A stretch of 64,000 bases of DNA from Halobacillus halophilus (GTDB lineage Bacteria; Bacillota; Bacilli; Bacillales; Halobacillaceae). The translations under genes were made by a program, and so were the position numbers. The stretch lies in the NCBI RefSeq assembly GCF_020171985.1, contig NZ_JAIVAL010000009.1, forward strand, positions 1-64,000, read 5' to 3'. The notes under the pieces are model-generated. The model saw only the letters and a program-made list of their open reading frames with translations, was not told the DNA's origin and searched no databases. Shown one piece after another: positions 16,920 through 25,476 of the stretch. The number at the start of each line of letters is the position of its first letter. Positions within the stretch are counted from its first letter, which is position 1.

Positions 16920-17999
16920 CTAAATGGTTAAAGGCAGTTGTACATGAAACGAATGGCGTGTGCCGTATGTCTCGAGCCATATCTTCCCACCGTGCTTCTC
17001 CACAATTTCCTTACTAATCGCTAATCCAAGACCAGATCCGCCGTCATTACGTGTACGGGAAGGGTCAACCTGATAAAATCGTTCAAATATTTTATTCTGA
17101 TCACTGGAAGGAATAGGTTGCCCGGGACCTGAAACAGTTACTGTATAAAATGAATCTCCTGGCTCTCCTTTTATTTCTACAGGCGAGTGGCCTTGATAAT
17201 AATGCAAAGCGTTATTCATTAGATTGGTTATCACTTGCTGGATGCCCTGCTGATTAATCATGATCACTTCAGGTGAAGCCTGAACGATTAAATCAATTCC
17301 CCTTCGCTCATATTCGATCTCGAACAGCTGAACCACTTGCTGGATAAACTCATCCATGGCTGTGTACTGCTTGATCATGTTACTTCCTTCATCATTTCTG
17401 CCCCATTCTTTTACTTCATCCAGGCCTTTAACCAGCTGATTAACCCGCTCTGTTTCTTCTGCCAAAGACCTATAAATATCCTTATCTCCCTGGATGACCC
17501 CTTTATTAAGGGCTTCCAGATAACCCTGTAAATTTGAAAGCGGAGTCCTCAGCTCGTGAGAGAGATCATGAAGCATTTGGTTTCTATTGCTCTCCTGCTG
17601 TTCAAGCAAAGAATTTAAATGATTCACATGGTGCACCAACTCTCCGATTTCGTCCTGGGACCGAGCTGTTAACTTCGTAGGGTACTCCCCTTTTTTCATC
17701 GTTTGAATGACGCGCGAAAGTTCATTTACAGGCTCAAGCATCCGCTTCGTTATGACCGCATAGAAGAAGGCACCTAGTATAATAAGAAGCAGCGTAATGA
17801 TCCACACATAAGAAGACAAGGTAGAATTAAAAGACGTCTGGGTCTCACCCTCGACTCCTGCCACGTTCGAGGCCAGGAAACAAGCAGTTCGATAGAGGGT
17901 GAAACCTGTAAGGATAACAACCGCAGCAAGCATGGCTATATTGGCCATCGTGAGTTTTACCCACAGCTTCTGAGTTAAGCTTCTTCTAATTTTGAACAA
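16920..17999 (-). CDS. sensor histidine kinase
   Basis: 359 residues. Two membrane helices (about 18-40 and 64-84) enclose a very short outside loop of about 23 residues, so it probably senses something in or near the membrane or through a partner. A HAMP linker (about 85-135) leads to the HisKA box MLHDLSHELRTPLSN (phospho-acceptor His148). The ATPase domain has the N box TNLMNNALHYY, then FERFYQVDPSRT and GGSGLGLAISKEIVEKHGG. The start is TTG at 17999, overlapping the response regulator stop by 14 bases. It is the last gene of the operon with CcdA and a ResA-like protein, which suggests a thiol or envelope-stress signal; that is an inference. Confidence 0.9.
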   Translation of the reverse strand: MFKIRRSLTQKLWVKLTMANIAMLAAVVILTGFTLYRTACFLASNVAGVEGETQTSFNSTLSSYVWIITLLLIILGAFFYAVITKRMLEPVNELSRVIQTMKKGEYPTKLTARSQDEIGELVHHVNHLNSLLEQQESNRNQMLHDLSHELRTPLSNLQGYLEALNKGVIQGDKDIYRSLAEETERVNQLVKGLDEVKEWGRNDEGSNMIKQYTAMDEFIQQVVQLFEIEYERRGIDLIVQASPEVIMINQQGIQQVITNLMNNALHYYQGHSPVEIKGEPGDSFYTVTVSGPGQPIPSSDQNKIFERFYQVDPSRTRNDGGSGLGLAISKEIVEKHGGKIWLETYGTRHSFHVQLPLTI

Positions 18000-18669
18000 A
18001 TTTATACCCCATTCCTCTCACGGTAAGAATCCGTTCAGGCTTAGCTGGGTCCCGCTCGATTTTTCGGCGCAGTTTCTTTATGTGCGCATCAATTGTACGC
18101 CCCATGATCTCTGCTTCCCCATAAGGATGGATTTGCTGGACCAGTTGTTCCCTTGAAAATACATGTTCGGCATTTTCCATTAGAAAGTAAAGCAAGTTGA
18201 ACTCATAATGGGTTAATTCGAGCAGTTGATCATGCAGCCACACCTCTCCTTTTCGAGGTTTGATCACAAGGCCGTTTGAAACAATCTTTTGACAGAGCCG
18301 TCCCGTTCGACGAAGTACCGCTTCCACGTGAGCCATTAATTCCTCAGGACTGAATGGTTTTGTTACGTAATCATCTGCCCCAAGCTTCAAGCCGCTGATC
18401 TTATCATCCGTTTTGGCTTTCGCCGAGAGCATAATAACCCCGGGATCATCTTCCCGTCCTTCCTTCACCCATTCGCAGAATTCTTCCCCGCTGATTTTCG
18501 GCAGCATCAGATCGAGAATAATCAAGCATGGTTTCCGCTCGGAATACAGATGCATGGCTTCTTCGCCGTCATAAGCTTGAAGTGCCTCATAACCACTGTT
18601 TTTCACATATAAAGCAACGAGGTTCGAAATTTTCGGATCATCTTCTACAATTAAAATTTCCGGTTTCAT
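17986..18669 (-). CDS. OmpR/PhoB-type response regulator
   Basis: 227 residues from ATG 18669; an in-frame GTG at 18678 is too close to the AGGAGAG ribosome binding site. The receiver domain has the acidic pocket VEDD, phospho-acceptor Asp53 in ILDLMLPK, and the conserved Lys in YVTKPFSPEEL. A C-terminal winged helix of OmpR type follows (LTHYEFNLLYFLMENAEHVFSREQL, then GRTIDAHIKKLRRKI and TVRGMGYKF). It should be phosphorylated by the kinase encoded next and act as a DNA-binding regulator. Targets are unknown. Confidence 0.92.
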   Translation of the reverse strand: MKPEILIVEDDPKISNLVALYVKNSGYEALQAYDGEEAMHLYSERKPCLIILDLMLPKISGEEFCEWVKEGREDDPGVIMLSAKAKTDDKISGLKLGADDYVTKPFSPEELMAHVEAVLRRTGRLCQKIVSNGLVIKPRKGEVWLHDQLLELTHYEFNLLYFLMENAEHVFSREQLVQQIHPYGEAEIMGRTIDAHIKKLRRKIERDPAKPERILTVRGMGYKFVQN

Positions 18670-18684
18670 ATAACGCACTCTCTC

Positions 18685-19266
18685 CTATAATGCCTCCAGT
18701 CGCTGGAGCATCATGTCATAGTTCATCGCTCCAAGCATCACGGAATCAATTTTTCCATCTTCGTCTACGAACACCGAAGTAGGAACAGGATTAATCTGAT
18801 ATTTATTAGCCACTTCCACTTTTTTATCTAATAGGATAGGAAAAGACAAATCAAATTCATCCCTGAACTCCTGCACCTCTTTTAAACCGGATTCAGTTTC
18901 CGTCAGATTCACAGCTAAGATGACAATATCTTCATTCTGATAAAATTTCTCCATATCAGGCATTTCCGCCCGGCAAGGAGGACACCATGTAGCCCAAAAG
19001 TTAATCATCACTTTTTTACCACGGTAATCCGATAAAGATACCTCTTCTCCCTCAAGCGTCTGAAGTGTAAAGTCAGGGGCCTGCTGACCTTTTTCAAGTC
19101 CCGTCTTACCATTCTCCGGTTCAGTCGAACGTTCATCTGTTGCTCCCGTGGTAACCGTCGTACCCTCTTCTTCAGGGTCAGAACTCGCTTTCCCGTGATA
19201 AGCAAAATCATAGATCGCCCAGCCAAATAAAGCCGTCACAGTCAATATAATGATCCAGCGTTTCAT
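18685..19266 (-). CDS. membrane-anchored thiol-disulfide oxidoreductase (ResA/TlpA family)
   Basis: 193 residues. One N-terminal membrane helix (residues 4-22) anchors an outward-facing thioredoxin fold. The active site is NFWATWCPPCRAEMPD (Cys95, Cys98), with cis-Pro in NPVPTSVFVDEDG. ResA-type proteins reduce disulfides outside the membrane, for example in apocytochrome c maturation, using electrons passed by CcdA, which is encoded directly upstream. A low-complexity charged linker lies between helix and domain (about 28-58). SD AAAGGAG precedes ATG 19266. Cytochrome c synthesis genes are not in the window, so the client is open. Confidence 0.9.
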   Translation of the reverse strand: MKRWIIILTVTALFGWAIYDFAYHGKASSDPEEEGTTVTTGATDERSTEPENGKTGLEKGQQAPDFTLQTLEGEEVSLSDYRGKKVMINFWATWCPPCRAEMPDMEKFYQNEDIVILAVNLTETESGLKEVQEFRDEFDLSFPILLDKKVEVANKYQINPVPTSVFVDEDGKIDSVMLGAMNYDMMLQRLEAL

Positions 19267-19283
19267 ACTTATCTCCTTTCATA

Positions 19284-20036
19284 TTAAAAAATAATTCCTA
19301 AATTGGAAAGCCAGGTATCTTGAACGAGATTCAACAAAAATGTCGAAATCCTCGTCATATACCCCGTATATAAAAGTGCTCCTGCCACAATCATCATAGC
19401 CCCTCCAGCTTTCATAATCTGACCGCTGTATTTCAGAATCATTCGAGTAGATCCCAGGAAAAAGGCAAAAGCAAGAAAAGGCAGAATAAACCCAAGGACG
19501 TACACCACGGTGTACAGTATCCCCTGTGCAGGCTGGCTTGCCGCAAGCATTAAAATGGAGGCAAAAATGGGCCCAATACACGGTGTCCATCCTGCCGCAA
19601 ATCCCATTCCTGCAAACCAGGTTCCTGCATAACTAAATGAACTGCGCGGTTTAAAGCTCATTCGTTTTTCGCTCATAAACCAATTAATCTTAAGCCAGCC
19701 AGCTACAAAGAACCCCATTAGAATAATGAATACACCCGCAATCCGCTGAAGTAACAGTCCTGATTCGCCTGAGAGAAACCCCTGAATCAGGTTACCTAAG
19801 TAGGATGCTCCAATCCCCAGCGTCAAAAATACGGTCGATACACCTAATAAAAAGAACACCGAATGCAGAAGCAGCTTCCGTTTTACCTTGGCACTCTGAT
19901 CCTCTTTAATCTCTTTCACACTCATTCCGGTTATGTAAGACAAGTAAGCCGGAAACAAAGGAAGTGTACATGGAGATAAAAATGAAATGACTCCGGCTCC
20001 AAAAGCAAGCCATATCGTTACATCGACCGACATCAT
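19284..20036 (-). CDS. CcdA-type transmembrane thiol reductant carrier
   Basis: 250 residues, mostly membrane helices. The two redox cysteines lie in the family motifs FLSPCTLPLFPAYLSYITG near the N-terminus and GWTPCIGPIFASIL in the middle. The protein moves electrons from cytosolic thioredoxin to outside thioredoxin-like proteins. The start overlaps the upstream gene by four bases (ATGA), and the ResA-like partner follows 17 bases after its stop. B. subtilis CcdA is similar in size and layout; I leave the symbol empty because several paralogues exist in this group. Confidence 0.92.
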   Translation of the reverse strand: MMSVDVTIWLAFGAGVISFLSPCTLPLFPAYLSYITGMSVKEIKEDQSAKVKRKLLLHSVFFLLGVSTVFLTLGIGASYLGNLIQGFLSGESGLLLQRIAGVFIILMGFFVAGWLKINWFMSEKRMSFKPRSSFSYAGTWFAGMGFAAGWTPCIGPIFASILMLAASQPAQGILYTVVYVLGFILPFLAFAFFLGSTRMILKYSGQIMKAGGAMMIVAGALLYTGYMTRISTFLLNLVQDTWLSNLGIIF

Positions 20037-20632
20037 ACCTCTCTCCTTTTCTCAAAATTCCATAACAAAAACAATGCGAGACTGATCACTACATAAAACC
20101 ACAGATCCATACGATACCCCATTATCGACGGTGGCCCGCCTATCCACACGGAAACTGCCGCACTAATAGAAAATAGAGCGCTTATTATAAGAACCTGTCT
20201 GCATAGAAGTATGGCTGCCAAATACACAAAAAACAGGACCAGCTCCACCAATTCTCCTCGTTCGAGCAACAGTTGGGAGAGTAATGTAAAAAAGAAAAAA
20301 CTGCAAGCGAGCAGAAGGATGTACTCGTATTGGAAAGTCCGGTGCTTCTCCTTACCTCGAAATTCTGTAATGATCGTAAGCAACGAAGCTAAGTAAAATT
20401 CTGAGGTCCCGCTTGGGTAAGCTAATACGGAAAGTGGATACTCCAGCACCAGGGGCCAGGTCGTCAGAATCTTCACCCCAATAAACCATAAAGCCCACGT
20501 CACGAGCACCGAACTAAACTGCTCCAATGCCCTTTTCTTGTGCCCCGTTTCCTTTGATACAGCCAGCCACATCACCAGGGCAGCCATTACTAATGAAGCA
20601 ACTCGAATAATAGTTACAGGTTGAATAGTCAT
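20033..20632 (-). CDS. unknown integral membrane protein, first gene of the CcdA operon
   Basis: 199 residues from ATG 20632 (SD AGAGGT); an open frame of 13 more codons upstream has no ribosome binding site. Six or more hydrophobic segments, including IIRVASLVMAALVMWLAV, VTWALWFIGVKILTTWPLVL and YILLLACSFFFFTLLSQLLL. No cysteine pair or catalytic motif is visible. Layout and position just upstream of CcdA suggest a helper in redox or cytochrome maturation, but the family is not recognised. Confidence 0.72.
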   Translation of the reverse strand: MTIQPVTIIRVASLVMAALVMWLAVSKETGHKKRALEQFSSVLVTWALWFIGVKILTTWPLVLEYPLSVLAYPSGTSEFYLASLLTIITEFRGKEKHRTFQYEYILLLACSFFFFTLLSQLLLERGELVELVLFFVYLAAILLCRQVLIISALFSISAAVSVWIGGPPSIMGYRMDLWFYVVISLALFLLWNFEKRREV

Positions 20633-20733
20633 CTTACATACCTCTACTTTTACTGAATTGAATTCCATCATACCTTACTTCTGTGAAAATATGATGAACA
20701 CAGAAGAATAGACGTATTTTTTACAATATTTGT

Positions 20734-20754
20734 ATGACCTGAGGTGGGAATATT
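20734..20754 (+). other. conserved short motif, occurrence 2 (contains ACCTGAGGT)
   Basis: ACCTGAGGTGGGAATATT with preceding ATG matches 13728-13748 at 19 of 21 positions. It is flanked by a direct repeat AATATTTGTAT (20725-20735 and 20749-20759). It sits about 100 bp upstream of the CcdA operon start, where an operator would be plausible. Confidence 0.4.
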
Positions 20755-20770
20755 TGTATATATCATCAAT

Positions 20771-20810
20771 AAAAAGCCCTCTCCGGGTTTTATTAACTCG
20801 GAGAGGGCTT
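20771..20810 (-). terminator. terminator of the MhqO-type dioxygenase gene
   Basis: AAGCCCTCTCCG pairs with CGGAGAGGGCTT, a perfect 12 bp stem, followed on the minus strand by TTTTTATT. It lies six bases beyond the stop of the 20817 gene. Confidence 0.9.
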
Positions 20811-20816
20811 AAAGTT

Positions 20817-21800
20817 TTAGTTATATTCTTTCTTAATATCCTTTGTACTTCTAACGGTATCAATCGGGCGTACTGCTTGCTCGATCTCTTCTCGTTTAGG
20901 TTCTAGCATTGGAGGCAATGACAGCATTTCGCCCAGTGTTTCATAAGGTTCGTCTCCCATAAACCCTGGACCATCAGTCGCAAACTCAAATAAGATTTGT
21001 GGTGCTACACCGGCATATAAGGATTCGAAATAATGGCGGTTTACATAGCCGGAGGTTCTAAATCCAAATCGAGGCATACGATCAATCCATTCATTGAGTG
21101 CATCTCGATCCTCTACACGGAAAGCCGCATGGTGAACCGTACCGTACCCCTGGCGGGAGGAAGGCATTTGATCATTATGCTCCACTACTACTTGAGCTCC
21201 ATTTCCCCCTTGCCCTGCTTCAAATAGATGAAAAGGACCTTCCTTGGCAATCTCTGTGAACAGGAGAACTTTTTCCAGTACTTCTTTAAAATAATCAAAG
21301 TCTGCAATCCTTACGTGAAGCGGTCCAAGACCAGTTATGCCATACTCGAGCGGAATCGGACCATTCTGCCACGGAGTCCCCGCAGGTACCCCGGTGTTAT
21401 TTTCATCGGATACGAGTTCGTAGGCTTGTTCATCAAAATCTGTAAACGGCAGTACTCTCTTTCCAAATGTCTCTTTGATTCCCTCGTGCTGAACTTCTAA
21501 TCGGTCGAACCGCTTCACCCAGTACTCGAGCGCTTCGTCACTGGGAACCCGGAAGGACGTTTTAGATATTTCATTCGTTCCGTGTTGACCTTTGGGGATG
21601 CCTGGAAAATCAAAAAATGTCATATCTGTTCCGGGACTCCCTTTATCATCCGCAAAAAATAAGTGGTATGTCTGAATGTCATCCTGATTGACCGTTTTCT
21701 TCACCAGCCGCATTCCCAGTACGTAGGTGAAAAATCCATAATTCTTTTCCGCACTGCTGGTAATAGCGGTCACATGGTGCAAGCCCTTCAATTCGTTCAT
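20817..21800 (-). CDS. ring-cleaving dioxygenase of the MhqO/MhqA group (VOC fold)
   Basis: 327 residues, two tandem vicinal-oxygen-chelate modules. The first starts GLHHVTAITSSAEKNYGFFT and contains LVKKTVNQDD and YHLFFADDKGSPGTDMTFFD. The second has LGPLHVRIADFDYFKEVL, VHHAAFRVEDRDALNEWI and ILFEFATDGPGF. These are hallmarks of the B. subtilis MhqA/MhqE/MhqO group, thiol-dependent or ring-cleaving dioxygenases that detoxify hydroquinones. Metal ligands are the His of HHV and HHA and the late Glu. An MhqR-like palindrome lies just upstream, so induction by quinones is likely. Single gene with its own terminator. Confidence 0.88.
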   Translation of the reverse strand: MNELKGLHHVTAITSSAEKNYGFFTYVLGMRLVKKTVNQDDIQTYHLFFADDKGSPGTDMTFFDFPGIPKGQHGTNEISKTSFRVPSDEALEYWVKRFDRLEVQHEGIKETFGKRVLPFTDFDEQAYELVSDENNTGVPAGTPWQNGPIPLEYGITGLGPLHVRIADFDYFKEVLEKVLLFTEIAKEGPFHLFEAGQGGNGAQVVVEHNDQMPSSRQGYGTVHHAAFRVEDRDALNEWIDRMPRFGFRTSGYVNRHYFESLYAGVAPQILFEFATDGPGFMGDEPYETLGEMLSLPPMLEPKREEIEQAVRPIDTVRSTKDIKKEYN

Positions 21801-21828
21801 TTCATACCCTCCGTTGGCTTAATTTAAT

Positions 21829-21848
21829 TTATCTCGGTTTCAAGATAA
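21829..21848 (-). promoter_or_regulatory. MhqR-like operator upstream of the dioxygenase
   Basis: TTATCTCGGTTTCAAGATAA is an imperfect palindrome with arms ATCTCG and CAAGAT, close to the MhqR box as I remember it from B. subtilis (ATCTCG..CGAGAT). It is 29 bases upstream of the dioxygenase start, and an AT-rich promoter-like stretch follows at 21849-21870. Confidence 0.6.
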
Positions 21849-22099
21849 ATATATTATGAACATACTTAAATGTCAATTTTAAGAGATTACACCCAGTTTT
21901 ATTATCCGCTGTATGCTGTTCGAACTATACCCCCTCCATTCTTCCCACTTTTCCAGTATAAGAAATCTGCCGAATCTCCTATTTTCCATTTTTATCAAAT
22001 AATTACGTTTTAACCCAATACTTCTATGGTAAATACGTTATATAAGAAAAGGACAACCTAATTTTTTCCTTTTCTAATTTATTCAGGAGGTGGAGCAAC

Positions 22100-22282
22100 A
22101 TGGCACAAAACACTTACAAGACAGGCGAAAAAGCACCAGAATCAGGCACTTACAAGGTACAAAGCTTAGTCAGTGGAGGTTCTTCAAATCAGGACAATAC
22201 TGAAGTGAAAGTGGAAAAAGGTGAACAGTTCCCCCCTTCTCCTTCAAGTAATGAAGCTGCCCACTGGGTAAAAACTTCGTAA
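22100..22282 (+). CDS. YjzC family small protein
   Basis: 60 residues. The pattern YKTGEKAPESGTYKV, then SNQDNTEVKVEKGEQFPPSP and AHWVKTS matches the Bacillus YjzC family (GEK..P..GTYK, KKG..FPP, WVK). Very hydrophilic, no cysteines and no membrane segment; function unknown in the family. ATG 22100 has GGAGG at good distance, and a terminator follows at once, so it is a single gene. Confidence 0.82.
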   Translation: MAQNTYKTGEKAPESGTYKVQSLVSGGSSNQDNTEVKVEKGEQFPPSPSSNEAAHWVKTS

Positions 22283-22299
22283 ATACCAAAAGTAAGATC

Positions 22300-22336
22300 G
22301 ACCGGATCAAGGTTCCCCTTTGATCCGGTCTTTTCT
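22300..22336 (+). terminator. terminator of the yjzC-like gene
   Basis: GACCGGATCAA (22300-22310) pairs with TTGATCCGGTC (22320-22330), a perfect 11 bp stem, followed by TTTTCTT. Confidence 0.9.
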
Positions 22337-22709
22337 TATTCTACAGGAGCCCTAAACGATTAAAAACGGCACTCAGTTGAGTACCATGTCCATAATTTGG
22401 CGCAGGTTTGAGGACTCCTTCCCCCGATTACCATACCCATAATGAAAAACTCACACTAGACTGGATTGGTTCTTTCAGACTTTGCCTGAACTCAAATTAC
22501 TTTTTCAAAAAAACAAGTACATATGTAACTTTTTAATTTCCACTTATATTATTAAACAAAAAATCGATCATGACAATATTTTTAACCTATCAAAACAATC
22601 CCCCAGTTACTCCGCACCCTTATTATATTATCTTAATATAAGAAACTGCTGTTTAGTATTTCATATTTGTGGAATTTATTACAAAAAGCATTCGAAAGGT
22701 AGTGAGACC
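22337..22709 (+). other. AT-rich upstream region of the peptidase gene
   Basis: No gene supported. The frame of the downstream peptidase stays open back to an ATG at 22482, but that 76-codon stretch is AT-rich, has no SD, and the family start matches ATG 22710. The last 20 bases carry AAAGGT as the ribosome binding site. Confidence 0.55.
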
Positions 22710-23849
22710 ATGGCAGCAACAGAAAAGTATTTTAAGAGAGATTATGAACAATCCAGAGAAACGTTCCAAGAACATTTATACACCATCAAAAAAAAGTGGC
22801 CAGAGGCTGTTTTATCAACTGAAAGCATCGGAAAGGATCCAGATAATACCATTGATGTAATTTATTCCGAGGCGCTTACCTCGAACGAACAAGTCGTTTT
22901 CTTCACTACTGGAGAGCACGGGATTGAAGGTTATGCCGGCGCAGCAGTGACTCACCTGTTTGTCGAGGAATACCTCAATCAAATTGATCCACAAACTACC
23001 GGCATCTGTCTCGTGCACGCCATTAACCCCTGGGGGATGCGGAATTTCCGACGTGTAACTGAAAATAACGTGGATTTGAACCGTAATTATCTATTCGATC
23101 CAGGTTCAGTTCCTGAGAATGTAAACGAAAATTACTCGGAAGAAAGCCAAATTTTCCAGCCCAACGGCCCTGTTCAAGATGTGGCTAAAGAAAAAACAGA
23201 GCTATACGAACAATTGAGCAAAGGAATGATGAGAGAGGGATACAGTGGAATTAAGAAGGCTAAAGGCATGGGACAATTTGAATTCCCACGCGGCGTCTAT
23301 TACGGAGGAGCAAACGAAGAGCAATCAGCCAGCTTTTTAAAAGATTGGCAGAGAAAGCTCCTTACCACCTATACACGTGTGATCCATATGGATTGGCATA
23401 CAGCTCTTGGGCCAACCAACGAGGTTACAATGGTCGTCTCCGAACACGATGAACGGGAAGAAGAGCAGATGAAGAAAGAGTATGGAATGGAAAATATCCA
23501 GAAGTTCACCCCTAAAAAGGTAAAAGGAGACTCTACCAACTATTTTCATAAGTTAAAAATTGAAGAAAATCCAGATACGTATCTATTTTCAGCTTTATTT
23601 GAGTTCGGTACATTCGGTACCAGCCGAAAAGCAGAGCTGAGAGAATTTACAACGATTATCCTGGAAAATCAACTTTACTGGGAAGGTGCAGAAAAGGAGC
23701 AGGATCGACAATGGATTCTTGAGGAATTCAAGAATATGTTCTACCCAAATGATGAAGAATGGCGGCAATCGGTACTGGAAGAAGCACGCCTGGCCATCGA
23801 GTCTATTCTTACTCAAGAAGAGATTTTCGTTTCCTATCAAACCACCTAG
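22710..23849 (+). CDS. M14-type zinc carboxypeptidase-like protein (DUF2817)
   Basis: 379 residues from ATG 22710. The zinc site is FFTTGEHGIEGYAG (His70, Glu73) with His230 in HMDWHTALG. Substrate-binding residues of M14 enzymes are in NPWGMRNFRRVTENNVDLNR. The likely general base is the Glu of SALFEFGTFG. DUF2817 proteins form an M14 branch of unknown substrate. No signal peptide, so a cytoplasmic role is likely. The FAD/Rieske gene starts 15 bases after its stop with its own SD, so the two are probably cotranscribed. Confidence 0.85.
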   Translation: MAATEKYFKRDYEQSRETFQEHLYTIKKKWPEAVLSTESIGKDPDNTIDVIYSEALTSNEQVVFFTTGEHGIEGYAGAAVTHLFVEEYLNQIDPQTTGICLVHAINPWGMRNFRRVTENNVDLNRNYLFDPGSVPENVNENYSEESQIFQPNGPVQDVAKEKTELYEQLSKGMMREGYSGIKKAKGMGQFEFPRGVYYGGANEEQSASFLKDWQRKLLTTYTRVIHMDWHTALGPTNEVTMVVSEHDEREEEQMKKEYGMENIQKFTPKKVKGDSTNYFHKLKIEENPDTYLFSALFEFGTFGTSRKAELREFTTIILENQLYWEGAEKEQDRQWILEEFKNMFYPNDEEWRQSVLEEARLAIESILTQEEIFVSYQTT

Positions 23850-23864
23850 GAAGGAGAAAATAAT

Positions 23865-25388
23865 ATGGCGAACCAGCTCCCTGAAAGATCTTTTCCCTTA
23901 TGGAGACACCAGTCAATTGGATCCTTTCCCGCCCTAACCGAGAATACGGAAGCAGATGTGACGGTCATCGGATCCGGTATCACCGGAATTATGACCGCTT
24001 ATCTTCTGGTGAAAAAAGGATTCAGAGTGGTAATCCTTGAAGCAGGAAAGATTGTGGAAGGTACCACCGGCTATACTACGGCGAAAATCAGTTCTCAGCA
24101 CGGGCTCATTTATGACCACCTTATTCAAACGTTCGGCAAAGAAAAAGCTAAACTATACTATGACGCGAACCAAGAGGCCCTACAGCTTATGGATCAAATT
24201 AGACAGGAACATCATATCGACTGCGATTTCGCTTACCAGGATGCTTACGTTTACAGTACTACAGTAGAATCAAAACGGAACATTGAAAAAGAAGCCAAAG
24301 CCTATGAGCAGCTCGGGATCGACGGAGAGCTCTCCCAACATACGGATCTCCCTTTTCCTGTGACAGCTTCTATAAAAATGAAAGACCAGGCCCATTTTAA
24401 CCCGGTCAAATTTCTGCTCCCTCTTATTGAGTACTTAAGAGAAAACGGAACATCCATCTATGAAGATACACGGGCAGTAGATATCAAAGAAGGCAAAAGA
24501 CCTGAAGTTATTACGAGAAATGGACAACGTGTACACTCTGACCATGTCGTAATGGCCTCTCATTTTCCCTTCAAAGATTTCAAAGGCTTATATTTTGCGA
24601 GACTCCATGTCGACCGCTCTTATAGTCTTGCCGTTAAAATGACAGGGCAACTCCCCGATGGTATGTATTTAAACGCAGAGTCTCCAAAGCGATCGCTGCG
24701 CCATGCTATTGATAGTAACGGAGACCGCTATCTGCTTATCGGGGGTGAAGGACATCCAAGTGGTCAAAGCAGAAATACAGAACAACATTATAAAAGACTG
24801 CGCGATTATGCTGAACAGCATTTTGACGTTGAGAGCGTACCATACCGCTGGTCTTCTCAGGATATGACCACCCTTGATATGGTTCCATATATCGGACCGA
24901 TTACAGAAAAACACTTTAATATTCATGTGGCGACCGGTTTTGCTAAATGGGGAATGACAAACGGAACAGCAGCCGCAATGGTAATCACCGACTTAATCAG
25001 CCAGGATCACAGTCCGTATGCAGAACTTTTTAACCCTTCTCGGTTTCATGCCCAGGAAGATGTAAAGAGTTTCACGAAGGAAAATGCTAATGTCGCTAAG
25101 GAATTCGTAAAGGGTAAACTGTCCAAAGGTGACCGGACAATAGACGACCTGATTCCCGATGAAGGGGCTATCATTAATATAGACGGAAAGAAAGCCGGCG
25201 CTTATAAAACAGATGATGGCACTATGAAAATAGTCGATACCACATGCACCCATATGGGCTGCGATTTGGAATGGAACAATGGAGAACGATCCTGGGACTG
25301 CCCTTGTCATGGTTCCCGGTTTACACCGGACGGAGAAGTTATAGAAGGTCCTGCGACGGAACCACTTAAAAAATTAAGCAAAGAATAA
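23865..25388 (+). CDS. yhfW: FAD-dependent oxidoreductase with C-terminal Rieske domain (YhfW type)
   Basis: 507 residues. An N-terminal Rossmann motif for FAD, VTVIGSGITGIMTAYLLVKK, ends at ILEAG. A DAO-type oxidoreductase domain follows to about residue 395. The C-terminus is a Rieske 2Fe-2S domain with ligands Cys461, His463, Cys479 and His482 (CTHMGC and CPCHGSRF). The fusion and length match B. subtilis YhfW. The electron donor and substrate of this family are unknown. It follows the M14-type gene closely and ends at a strong terminator. Confidence 0.9.
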   Translation: MANQLPERSFPLWRHQSIGSFPALTENTEADVTVIGSGITGIMTAYLLVKKGFRVVILEAGKIVEGTTGYTTAKISSQHGLIYDHLIQTFGKEKAKLYYDANQEALQLMDQIRQEHHIDCDFAYQDAYVYSTTVESKRNIEKEAKAYEQLGIDGELSQHTDLPFPVTASIKMKDQAHFNPVKFLLPLIEYLRENGTSIYEDTRAVDIKEGKRPEVITRNGQRVHSDHVVMASHFPFKDFKGLYFARLHVDRSYSLAVKMTGQLPDGMYLNAESPKRSLRHAIDSNGDRYLLIGGEGHPSGQSRNTEQHYKRLRDYAEQHFDVESVPYRWSSQDMTTLDMVPYIGPITEKHFNIHVATGFAKWGMTNGTAAAMVITDLISQDHSPYAELFNPSRFHAQEDVKSFTKENANVAKEFVKGKLSKGDRTIDDLIPDEGAIINIDGKKAGAYKTDDGTMKIVDTTCTHMGCDLEWNNGERSWDCPCHGSRFTPDGEVIEGPATEPLKKLSKE

Positions 25389-25440
25389 TAATCTTCGATT
25401 AAACTAGTGGTTTGCTTTGTTGGAAAATGGTGTTCCCTAA

Positions 25441-25476
25441 AAAAAAGAACTTCCATAACCGGAAGTTCTTTTTTTA
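25441..25476. terminator. bidirectional terminator between yhfW-like gene and the ABC operon
   Basis: AAAAAAGAACTTCC pairs with GGAAGTTCTTTTTT around a short loop, with T-runs on both strands. It separates two convergent units. Confidence 0.92.

Noticed and set aside
22482-22709. 76-codon N-terminal extension of the M14-type peptidase
   Set aside because: AT-rich, no SD at its ATG, and the family start agrees with ATG 22710.
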